Shown here: positions 57,167 to 64,000 of the stretch, one piece after another | Numbering within the stretch: the first letter of the stretch is position 1 | Layout: every line of letters begins with the position of its first letter | NCBI GenBank assembly: GCA_026671195.1 | Contig: JAPOHD010000068.1 | Location: 1-64,000 of the forward strand | Length of the DNA: 64,000 nt | Reading direction: 5' to 3' | DNA from: Draconibacterium aestuarii | GTDB taxonomy: Bacteria > Bacteroidota > Bacteroidia > Bacteroidales > Prolixibacteraceae | The notes under the pieces: generated by a model | What the model was told of the DNA's origin: nothing | Seen by the model: only the letters and a program-made list of their open reading frames with translations | The model's database searches: none | Translations under genes and position numbers: made by a program

Positions 57167-57365
57167 TCCTGTTACGACTTGGGGCATCCTGTTGGTTTTT
57201 ACCTCTCCCTGTTCTGTTTTTGGCTCTCCCTGTTACACAGGACGGCAAAAAAGTGAACAGGATTCAAAAAAAAATGCAACAGGATGATTAAATAGGGTAC
57301 AGGGCCGCTAAAAAACCTACAGGAAGCCTAAAAAATAGTACAGGACACAAAAAATAGTAACAGGA
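57167..57365. repeat. 20-22-bp repeat array with orientation switch and phased A-tracts
   Basis: TCCTGTT or CCCTGTT occurs at 57167, 57187, 57207 and 57228; the complementary form AACAGGA (or CACAGGA, TACAGGG, TACAGGA) follows at 57236, 57256, 57278, 57298, 57318, 57339 and 57359. Steps are 20-22 bp (one of 8 bp at the switch point). Between the cores lie runs of 5-9 T (left half) or A (right half), so the tracts recur about every two helical turns, which predicts curved DNA. The array fills the middle of the 495-bp gap 57030-57524; I see no gene in the rest. Confidence 0.85.
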
Positions 57366-57524
57366 CCAGATTTTTATTGACAGCTCTGTGACTTTTCCTA
57401 AAATAGCTTGACAGATTTATACTTAATAGGATAGGAGGTAAACCAAAGTGTAATGATATGGCTTTAACCATACAAATGTTGTAATTAGGACTGAATAGAA
57501 ATTCATAACATTAAATATTTTACT

Positions 57525-59573
57525 ATGATGAAGAATTTAGTTACACGAGTACCTGCATACCTGGTGCTTGTTACTTTGTTTTTATTTGCAGTTGCCTGCT
57601 CTGAGCAAAAGGGAGAACCGGCAATAAAGAAAGAATACATGGATTTGACTGTCAATCCCGGGGACAACTTTTTTAAGTATGCCAACGGAAACTGGATTGC
57701 AGAAACCGAAATTCCGGAAGACCGTTCGAGTTATGGATCGTTCGACATTGTTCGACAAAAGCGTGATGCTGATGTGCGTGTTTTGCTCGATGAGGTTTCG
57801 AAGAACAAGGATGCAGAGAAGGGCACCATTGCACAAAAAATTCGCGATTTCTATTCAGCCGGAATGGATTCGGCAAAAATTGAGGAAGCCGGTATTGCAT
57901 CGCTACAACCCGAGCTGGATTTAATTGCCGGTATCGAAACAATAGAAGATTTTCAGGATGTGGTGGCCAAATTTCATATTTATGGTTTAGATCCCTTGTT
58001 TGGAGGCGGTTTGGAGCAGGATTTAATGGATAGTAAAATCTATAAATTCTACCTGATGCAGGCCGGAATTGGTTTGCCCGACCGCGATTATTACACCACC
58101 GACGACGAACGTTCGGAAGAAATACGAAGCGAATATGTAAAACATGTTGCAAAAATGTTTGAGTTAAAAGGCGACGATGCTGCAACCGCAAAAGCAAATG
58201 CCGAAACTGTTATGCGCATTGAAACAAGGTTGGCCGAAAAATCGAAAACCAATACTGAACTGAGGAATATTCCTGCATGGTACAATAAAATGAGTTTGGA
58301 TGAACTGTCAGAAATGGCTCCGGGATTCGATTGGAAAAGGTATTTTGCCAATATCAGCGACACAGATTTTGGAGACGTGATTGTTGCAGCACCAAAGTTT
58401 TTTGCGGAAGTGGGAAAAATTGTGCCTGAAGTACCGGTGGACGAATGGAAAGTATACCTGACCTGGAATCTGATTAACCGTAGTGCTGAGTTTTTAAGCA
58501 GCGATTTTGTAAATCAGGACTTTAATTTTTACAGTAAATTTCTTTCGGGAAGTGAAAAAATTAAGCCCCGCTGGGAACGAGTGGTTGGAGTAACAAACTC
58601 GGCAATGGGGCAGCCTTTGGGACAGTTGTATGTAGAAAAATATTTCCCGCCTGCGTCGAAAGAAAAAATGGTTGAACTGGTGGGTTATCTAAAAAAAGCA
58701 CTTAAAATACGTCTGGAAAACCTGGAATGGATGAACGATTCAACCAAGATGGCAGCTTTGGAAAAGCTTGAGCTAATGGGGGTGAAAATTGGTTATCCCG
58801 ACAAGTGGGAGGATTATTCAAAACTGAATATTGAAACGGATTCGTATGTGCAAAATGTGTTCCGTGCACGGGAGTTTGCGCATTACAAAGACCTTGATCG
58901 TTTTGGTAAACCGGTGGATAAAGCCAAATGGTCGATGGATCCTCAAACCGTAAATGCCGGGTACCATCCGCTGATGAACGACATTACTTTCCCGGCCGCT
59001 ATTTTACAGCCTCCTTTCTTTTATGCCAATGCCGACGATGCTGTAAATTATGGCGCGATCGGAATGGCAATCGGCCACGAAATGACGCATGGTTTTGACG
59101 ACCAGGGACGTAATTTTGACAAGGACGGTAATATGATTGACTGGTGGACCGGTGCCGATAGCGAAGAGTTTAGCAAGCGTACGCAATTGTTGGTCGATCA
59201 GTACAATGGTTTTGTTGCCCTTGATGATGTGCATGTTAACGGTGAGTTGTCGCTGGGTGAAAACATTGCCGATTTTGGCGGTTTAACAGTATCGCTGGAA
59301 GCCTACAAATTAAGCTTACAGGATAAACCAACACCAGCAGATATCGACGGTTTTACTGATGTGCAGCGCTTTTTCTTGTCGTATGCCCAACTGTGGAAAG
59401 GCAAAATCAGAGACAAAGCTTTGTTACGCCTTGTGCAGGAAGATGTACATCCATGGGGCGAGTATCGTGTAAATGGAGCCATGTTTAATGTGCCGGAGTT
59501 TTATGAAGCTTTTAATATTAAACCTGAAGATAAACTTTACCGCACTGCAGAACAACGTCCTGTTATCTGGTAA
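57525..59573 (+). CDS. M13-family (neprilysin/PepO-like) metallopeptidase lipoprotein
   Basis: This zinc endopeptidase of 682 aa cuts small peptides in the envelope. The signal peptide ends in a lipobox A-V-A-C (Cys25). The N-terminal M13 domain starts at about 40 (N-P-G-D-N-F-F-K-Y-A-N-G-x-W), and the catalytic domain carries H518-E-M-T-H522 with the glutamate ligand in G-E579-N-I-A-D583 and the C-terminal R-V-N-G-A-M-F-N-V-P-E-F with R-P-V-I-W at the end (usually C-x-V-W). The length is normal. It stands alone with its own terminator. Confidence 0.96.
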   Translation: MMKNLVTRVPAYLVLVTLFLFAVACSEQKGEPAIKKEYMDLTVNPGDNFFKYANGNWIAETEIPEDRSSYGSFDIVRQKRDADVRVLLDEVSKNKDAEKGTIAQKIRDFYSAGMDSAKIEEAGIASLQPELDLIAGIETIEDFQDVVAKFHIYGLDPLFGGGLEQDLMDSKIYKFYLMQAGIGLPDRDYYTTDDERSEEIRSEYVKHVAKMFELKGDDAATAKANAETVMRIETRLAEKSKTNTELRNIPAWYNKMSLDELSEMAPGFDWKRYFANISDTDFGDVIVAAPKFFAEVGKIVPEVPVDEWKVYLTWNLINRSAEFLSSDFVNQDFNFYSKFLSGSEKIKPRWERVVGVTNSAMGQPLGQLYVEKYFPPASKEKMVELVGYLKKALKIRLENLEWMNDSTKMAALEKLELMGVKIGYPDKWEDYSKLNIETDSYVQNVFRAREFAHYKDLDRFGKPVDKAKWSMDPQTVNAGYHPLMNDITFPAAILQPPFFYANADDAVNYGAIGMAIGHEMTHGFDDQGRNFDKDGNMIDWWTGADSEEFSKRTQLLVDQYNGFVALDDVHVNGELSLGENIADFGGLTVSLEAYKLSLQDKPTPADIDGFTDVQRFFLSYAQLWKGKIRDKALLRLVQEDVHPWGEYRVNGAMFNVPEFYEAFNIKPEDKLYRTAEQRPVIW

Positions 59574-59610
59574 GGATTTTGTTTGCAAGAGCAGACTGAA
59601 AGAAAAAACT

Positions 59611-59686
59611 AAAACGCCGGAGATAATTTGCCATCTAAACTGATTTAATTCAGTTTGGAACGCAGATTGGCTCCGGCGTTTTTTTG
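59611..59686. terminator. Long bidirectional terminator with inner hairpin
   Basis: AACGCCGGAG pairs with CTCCGGCGTT over a 48-bp interval that itself contains AAACTGA / TCAGTTT. T runs flank the structure on both strands, so it can end both the M13 gene and the convergent exported PNPOx-like gene. Confidence 0.85.
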
Positions 59687-59741
59687 TGGCTATCGCGGAT
59701 TTATAATAAGTGCTATTGGTAAAGACTATTCGGTGCCTGAA

Positions 59742-60281
59742 TTACTCGAATACTACCCGGGGCGGTTGCCAGGTATGTGGGTCGCTATATATACCACGTG
59801 TGTTGCTCGAAACTTCTATCCATTTAGGCGTAATTTTAATAAGCAGGAAGGTCTCAGCTTTATTAGGGTAAAAAGCCTCCCATTCCTTTTTCCACCACTT
59901 TTTTTTCCCCTTTTTATCGTTTATTAATTCGGATGTTCCTTGAATAACAACGTAACCCGAAGCATCACTGTCGAGGTAATACAAGCTTACTTCCGGATGT
60001 TTTTTTATCTGCTTCACTTTTCTGCTGTTTGCGTTTGTGCCCAACCAAATCGTAAAGTTTTCTTCCGGCAGAAATGGATCCATGGTTCGCACACGTGTAT
60101 TCCCTTCTTCATCAAGCGTTATCAATGCACAGGTATGGGCTGCCTGTATTATTTCGCGCGCTGCAAGTATTACTTTGTTTTGCGTGGTATCATTTGCTTC
60201 AGCAGGTTGACTATAGCCGCAAAACGGAATAAACAGAAAAACAACAAATAGTACGGAAATGAATTTTTTAGATGTTGGCAT
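59742..60281 (-). CDS. Exported pyridoxamine-5'-phosphate-oxidase-fold (flavin split-barrel) protein
   Basis: The 179-aa protein has a signal peptide (residues 1-24, ending G-Y-S-Q) before a split-barrel domain of the PNPOx type (A-L-I-T-L-D-E-E-G-N-T-R-V-R-T-M-D-P; I-W-L-G-T-N-A-N-S-R-K-V-K-Q-I; V-S-L-Y-Y-L-D). Family members bind FMN, F420 or heme and most are cytosolic; an exported one is uncommon. The general-stress-type subfamily (PNPOx-like, Gsp26-like) fits best. The substrate is unknown. Confidence 0.88.
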   Translation of the reverse strand: MPTSKKFISVLFVVFLFIPFCGYSQPAEANDTTQNKVILAAREIIQAAHTCALITLDEEGNTRVRTMDPFLPEENFTIWLGTNANSRKVKQIKKHPEVSLYYLDSDASGYVVIQGTSELINDKKGKKKWWKKEWEAFYPNKAETFLLIKITPKWIEVSSNTRGIYSDPHTWQPPRVVFE

Positions 60282-60417
60282 AACAGTTCATTTATGATTT
60301 TTAGGTTGCTTATATTTTACTTCTTTAAAAGTACAGTGTACAAAGCGTAATGGCAAATAAAAGGGAGGGGGCAACTTTGCTTAACCCTTCAACGAAATAG
60401 TCCAGATCGGATGGTCT

Positions 60418-61287
60418 TCACCCAAAATACGCTAACACATCGTTTAACAGGGTATGCCGCGCTTTTATGGGGAATAAAATAAAGTCGTGTTGCATGCCGC
60501 TGTATTCTTTGTAAAACAGAGGAGTGTTGGAACTTTCCAGTTTTTGTTTTAGCAGGCGGCAGTCGGGGAGGAAAAGTTCGTGGCTTCCCACAAATGCGGC
60601 AACACTTTTTAAGTCATTCATTGTTCCGTAAAGCGGAGATAGAACAGGGGACTTTAAATCCAACCCATTGGCAAACCAGTTGGCACAGCTTAACAGGGTT
60701 TTCGTGGAAAGTAATAGATCCAAAGGCTCCATTTCAGCAATAGCCGGATTGCACATGGAAAGATCGAGCCAGGGCGAAAGTAAGGCAATCTTTTCGGGTT
60801 GCGGGGCAAAGTGGGTATCGCGCAGGTTTTGTGCAAAAGCCAAACAAAATCCGCCTCCGGCCGAGTCGCCCAGCAAATAAAAAATATCGTTGGGGTGTTT
60901 TTGGCAAAGTTGGGTGTAGGCTTCGGTAAGCATGGCGTGTGCGTGCAGGTAGTTGTGTTCGGGTGCCAGCGGGTAGTCAATAAAGCTGAGTTTGTTCGCC
61001 GATTTTTTTACAAGCTGCTCCACCAGCCACCAATGACCGTTTTGCACTTCAACGGTATATCCACCGCCGTGCAGAAATACAATGTGTTTGCTGCTTGTTG
61101 CTGCGTTGGAGGCAAAGGTTACCACATTTCGCCGGTGTACCAAAAACTGCTCGTGAAGGTATTTTTTTAACCGGTGCGGGAATTTAAATTGTTTCGACCG
61201 TTTTGGGTGCAACAGCGTTTTGCTCGCCAGCTTTTTAGCATCTACCAGTTTGAGCAAAAAGAATGTGAATTTGCTTTGCGCATCCAT
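60418..61287 (-). CDS. Alpha/beta-hydrolase of the hormone-sensitive-lipase type
   Basis: The 289-aa esterase-like protein has the oxyanion motif H-G-G-G (73-76), nucleophile Ser142 in G-D-S-A-G-G, and a final histidine in G-M-Q-H-D-F. It has no signal peptide. It starts 2 bp after the CrtI-like gene ends and is the last gene of this operon. The substrate is probably a short-chain or modified lipid ester, by family only. Confidence 0.92.
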   Translation of the reverse strand: MDAQSKFTFFLLKLVDAKKLASKTLLHPKRSKQFKFPHRLKKYLHEQFLVHRRNVVTFASNAATSSKHIVFLHGGGYTVEVQNGHWWLVEQLVKKSANKLSFIDYPLAPEHNYLHAHAMLTEAYTQLCQKHPNDIFYLLGDSAGGGFCLAFAQNLRDTHFAPQPEKIALLSPWLDLSMCNPAIAEMEPLDLLLSTKTLLSCANWFANGLDLKSPVLSPLYGTMNDLKSVAAFVGSHELFLPDCRLLKQKLESSNTPLFYKEYSGMQHDFILFPIKARHTLLNDVLAYFG

Positions 61288-61289
61288 TT

Positions 61290-62915
61290 TTAACCGCCTT
61301 TTTTCTTACTGTTTTTAATGACTTTATCGGCAGCCAGTTTGCCTGTAAGTACCGATATGGGCATGCCCGAAGGACTGTAAGCCCATTGCCCGGCCTGGTA
61401 TACATGGGGTAAAACGGTATTCACCGATTTGGCAACGGTAAGCATTTTATTTACCACCGGCATGTACGGATTGGTAAAAGCCCAGCCGGTAATTCCGCCT
61501 TCGGTTGAATCGGTTAATTTTTCTATGGTTAGCGGCGACGATGAAAAACGGTGCGACACTTTTTCTTTAAATCCGGGATAAATGCTTTCATCCATGATTT
61601 TAATAAGCTGTGCCTCTAGAATTTTTTTTATTTCGGCTGTCCAGCCTGCATCGTCAATTTTTTTAGCCAGACAGTAATCGTACAATAAACTTACCACCAC
61701 ACCGGTTTTCCCTTTGGGGGCCATAGCCGGATCGCGCAGTGCCGGAATAGCAATTTCCAGTGTGTTTAAATCGCAATATTCTTTGAGGTAGCTAATCAGC
61801 TTTTCTTTTAATTCTGTGTCGTTCTGATCAACCGTTTGTTTGCCCATAAATTCGTTAAGCCCGATTTTGTCAACTGCCGATAATCCTTTTTCCCTTGGTG
61901 TATAAAAAAAATGACCGGTACATTTCTCTGCAAAATATTCAGGTTCCAAATCAACGGTTGTATATACCGAGAACACTGAATCGCCACCGCGTAAACCTTT
62001 GTAATAATTTATTTTGTCCTTTATTTTTCGAACCAGTTTTTTGCTTTTTAAAGTATCGGTGGGAATACGTTTGTACAACTGGTTTAAATCGGCAGCCCAA
62101 ATTAAATGCTCGTAATCAAAGCGATTCCCTTCGTCATCAATTACAAATTTTTGTTCAGGATTGTGTTGTTCAATGTTTGTTGAGGTTCGAATTACACCGC
62201 CTTTATCTTTTATGTAATCGGCCAGCCCGTAAATAACCGTTGCCGTTCCGCCTTTGGGGTAGTAATAATCGAGATACAAACTAAAATAACTCAAGGCAAA
62301 TGAAGCCGGTGTTTTCTGAAAAAAGTGTTGTCCTATTAAATCAATCAGCGCCTGGTTTTTGGTGAAACGCTGCAGGTATTCGTCAACAGGTTCCTTTAAC
62401 TTGTTTATTTTTCGGATGGCCATCAAAAATTTAAACAGCCAGGGCAGCAGTTCTTTCCGAACGTATTCCTTATCGTTTTTTAAATCCATAAAAGTTGGAT
62501 TATCGATGCCGTACAATACGTCCATGTAATCCATACTTTTTCGCACTTCATTTATAATGTTTTTGATGTCGTTCTCATTTTCAGGGAATTCCTTAATCAG
62601 AAAAGCCTGGTACTCCTCAATGCTTTCGTGGTTTTCGAGCACCATTACCGAGTTGCCCACTCCAATTGATGTTTTACTTTGAATAAAGTCGATTTCAATT
62701 CCGAGGCTGCGTAACATTGGGAAAAGTGTTCCCGAGTTTTCCATCGATCGCAGGCCTCCATCAAAATACACACCGTTTCGCTCAAAGGTTTGAATCAATC
62801 CACCTACCTTGCTTTGCTTTTCGAAAAGCATCACCTTTTGGCCCGCTTTTGCCACAAAGGCAGCCGCTGTTAATCCTGCAATTCCACCTCCAACTACAAT
62901 GGTATCATATTTCAT
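61290..62915 (-). CDS. CrtI/phytoene-desaturase-like FAD-dependent oxidoreductase
   Basis: The protein (541 aa from ATG 62915, or 547 aa from the ATG at 62933) has the FAD-binding motif V-G-G-G-I-A-G-L-T-A-A, then F-E-K-Q-S-K-V-G-G, and a C-terminal G-Q-W-A-Y-S-P-S-G-M-P-I-S-V-L-T-G-K region as in carotenoid desaturases/isomerases or retinol saturase. The start at 62915 (Met-Lys-Tyr-Asp) is preferred because the motif then begins at the usual distance; the longer start would overlap the SDR by 29 bp. It overlaps the end of the SDR gene by 11 bp. The neighbourhood (SDR, hydrolase) suggests lipid or retinoid-like chemistry. Confidence 0.9.
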   Translation of the reverse strand: MKYDTIVVGGGIAGLTAAAFVAKAGQKVMLFEKQSKVGGLIQTFERNGVYFDGGLRSMENSGTLFPMLRSLGIEIDFIQSKTSIGVGNSVMVLENHESIEEYQAFLIKEFPENENDIKNIINEVRKSMDYMDVLYGIDNPTFMDLKNDKEYVRKELLPWLFKFLMAIRKINKLKEPVDEYLQRFTKNQALIDLIGQHFFQKTPASFALSYFSLYLDYYYPKGGTATVIYGLADYIKDKGGVIRTSTNIEQHNPEQKFVIDDEGNRFDYEHLIWAADLNQLYKRIPTDTLKSKKLVRKIKDKINYYKGLRGGDSVFSVYTTVDLEPEYFAEKCTGHFFYTPREKGLSAVDKIGLNEFMGKQTVDQNDTELKEKLISYLKEYCDLNTLEIAIPALRDPAMAPKGKTGVVVSLLYDYCLAKKIDDAGWTAEIKKILEAQLIKIMDESIYPGFKEKVSHRFSSSPLTIEKLTDSTEGGITGWAFTNPYMPVVNKMLTVAKSVNTVLPHVYQAGQWAYSPSGMPISVLTGKLAADKVIKNSKKKGG

Positions 62916-63846
62916 AAATGTCTTCTTTATCAAGTTGTGTTAGTTCTTTACTTATCTGAAATATTTGTTTCCCCAATTCTCTGTCAACTGCATGTTTGGC
63001 CGGAATTTCTTCGTTGGTAAGGTTGTAAAATTTACCACTAACGCCTTCCATTTCGGGTGAAGAGGCATGGTAGTAAATGGCTTCGCCCGATATTTTCGGA
63101 TCTTTTAGTAGCGGCTGAACGATGTATTTCGAATACAAATTGTACAAAAGTCCGTTGTTGGTTCCAATATTTGATTTTACGGCTCCGGGGTGCATGGCAT
63201 TTATAGTAACTCCTTTGCCATCGAGCAAATCATTAAGCTCCCAAACGGTCATTAACTGTGCGGTTTTAGAGGCTCCGTACCCTTTTATGCCTTTGTACCG
63301 GCGCTTTGCCCAGGTAAGGTCGTCTATGTCCAGTCCGTTAAAACGGTGTCCTTCCGAGTTTACCTGAATAATGCGTGAGGGGGCACTTTCAACCAAACGT
63401 TTCAGCAGTAAGCTGGTGATTAAAAATGCTGCCAAATGATTCACACAAAAAGCTACTTCGTGACCGTCGTTTGTAAGTTGGCGTGTGGTCATGTGCACTC
63501 CTGCGTTGTTAATCAATACATCTATTTTGGGGTACTCAGCAAGAATAGCTTCGGTGGCTTGCCGCACCTGTTTTAAATCGGAAAAGTCGGCAATAAAATA
63601 CTGTGCTTCCGTATTGTATTTTTCTTTCAGCTCTTTGCTTAGTTCTTCTGCTTTTTGTTTGTCGCGAACCATTATAGCTAGGGTAGCGCCTGCCCCGACC
63701 AGTGTATTTGCGGCTTCGTACCCCACTCCCGAAGTTGCTCCGGTAAGTACACATACTTTGCCGTTCATGCGCTCCCGCGAATATTTCTGTGGCAATCGCC
63801 CCGCCCGAATAAAATCCAGTTCCTCTGGTAGTTTAAATCGCCCCAT
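62905..63846 (-). CDS. Short-chain dehydrogenase/reductase (retinol-dehydrogenase-like)
   Basis: The NAD(P)-dependent oxidoreductase has the Rossmann motif T-G-A-T-S-G-V-G, N-N-A-G, an active-site serine in Q-V-N-S-E-G and Y-G-A-S-K (Tyr192 and Lys196 counted from the GTG at 63852). ATG 63846 is chosen over GTG 63852 because it lies 2 bp after the stop of the upstream gene. The layout is like RDH11-type reductases. It overlaps the CrtI-like gene and is likely in the same operon. Confidence 0.92.
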   Translation of the reverse strand: MGRFKLPEELDFIRAGRLPQKYSRERMNGKVCVLTGATSGVGYEAANTLVGAGATLAIMVRDKQKAEELSKELKEKYNTEAQYFIADFSDLKQVRQATEAILAEYPKIDVLINNAGVHMTTRQLTNDGHEVAFCVNHLAAFLITSLLLKRLVESAPSRIIQVNSEGHRFNGLDIDDLTWAKRRYKGIKGYGASKTAQLMTVWELNDLLDGKGVTINAMHPGAVKSNIGTNNGLLYNLYSKYIVQPLLKDPKISGEAIYYHASSPEMEGVSGKFYNLTNEEIPAKHAVDRELGKQIFQISKELTQLDKEDIYEI

Positions 63847-63848
63847 GT

Positions 63849-64000
63849 TCACCCAAATTTTTTAATTATAAATCTACGATACATTTTCCCAAAACGCGGA
63901 ATGTTGTTGAAAATATCGCCCCATAAATCGTAGTAATCGCGTTGCTCCAGAATAAAATTATCGTCGCTAATAAGTAGTTTGGTGCAGCCATAAAGAGGGG
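63849..64000 (-). CDS. C-terminal fragment of a gene entering from the right edge
   Basis: On the minus strand a frame runs open from the edge to a TGA at 63849-63851 and gives about 49 residues, ending R-R-F-I-I-K-K-F-G. It includes the segment L-E-Q-R-D-Y-Y-D-L-W-G-D, which is similar in look to the end of NTF2/SnoaL-like proteins, though that is weak evidence. It ends 2 bp before the SDR start, so it belongs to the same operon. The start lies outside the window. Confidence 0.7.
   Translation of the reverse strand, partial: PLYGCTKLLISDDNFILEQRDYYDLWGDIFNNIPRFGKMYRRFIIKKFG

Overview
The window looks like a chromosomal segment of a free-living or gut-type Bacteroidota, most likely a marine/anaerobic Marinilabiliales-type member (Prolixibacteraceae-like). 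The reasons are: several SusC/SusD outer-membrane pairs, a formylglycine-type sulfatase, a PorP/SprF gene paired with a type B T9SS-sorted protein, LytS/LytTR signalling, the short archaeal-type prolyl-tRNA synthetase, lipoproteins with short Bacteroidota signal peptides, AT-rich intergenic DNA and TTTG-N21-TAnnTTG promoter-like sequences. The taxonomic guess is inference. No tRNA, rRNA, insertion sequence, phage or CRISPR-Cas locus was seen.

Region 1 (1-32.3 kb) is a glycan-acquisition region. A divergent lipoprotein sulfatase is followed by two tandem, clearly duplicated cassettes of ROK regulator - SusC - SusD (2.1-7.7 kb and 8.3-14.8 kb). In the first cassette the regulator has collapsed to a 390-bp pseudogene. 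A third, more diverged cassette (ROK at 19.4 kb, SusC/SusD at 21.3-25.9 kb) follows. Between cassettes 2 and 3 sit two tandem secreted proteins made only of a CarboxypepD_reg-like domain plus a TonB-receptor plug with no beta-barrel, and a convergent MG2-type protein that also ends in a barrel-less plug. Two large unknown secreted proteins (26.1-30.6 kb), possibly carbohydrate-active, and a Tat-exported GH109-like Gfo/Idh/MocA protein end the region.

Region 2 (32.5-48 kb) is mostly housekeeping: an Omp85-family barrel, a lipoprotein-LytS-LytTR unit, a FadL-type porin, a low-complexity Tyr/Trp/Gly then Ser/Arg lipoprotein, proS, a conserved hypothetical, pepT, tilS, a DUF4382 lipoprotein and a methyltransferase. 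Region 3 (47.7-64 kb) has a T9SS cargo/PorP pair, a SPOR-domain protein, a giant 2-hydroxyacyl-CoA dehydratase activase fusion, an M13 metallopeptidase, an exported PNPOx-like protein and a minus-strand operon of short-chain dehydrogenase, CrtI-like oxidoreductase and alpha/beta hydrolase running in from the right edge.

The least explained signal is noncoding. Three intergenic arrays (33.87-34.15, 47.28-47.54 and 57.17-57.37 kb) have unrelated sequences but share a basic repeat step of 20-21 bp (41-bp, 42-bp and 20-22-bp units), internal dyads, and a position downstream of a plus-strand gene. A 150-bp imperfect palindrome at 36.8 kb and several long stem-loops add to the picture.
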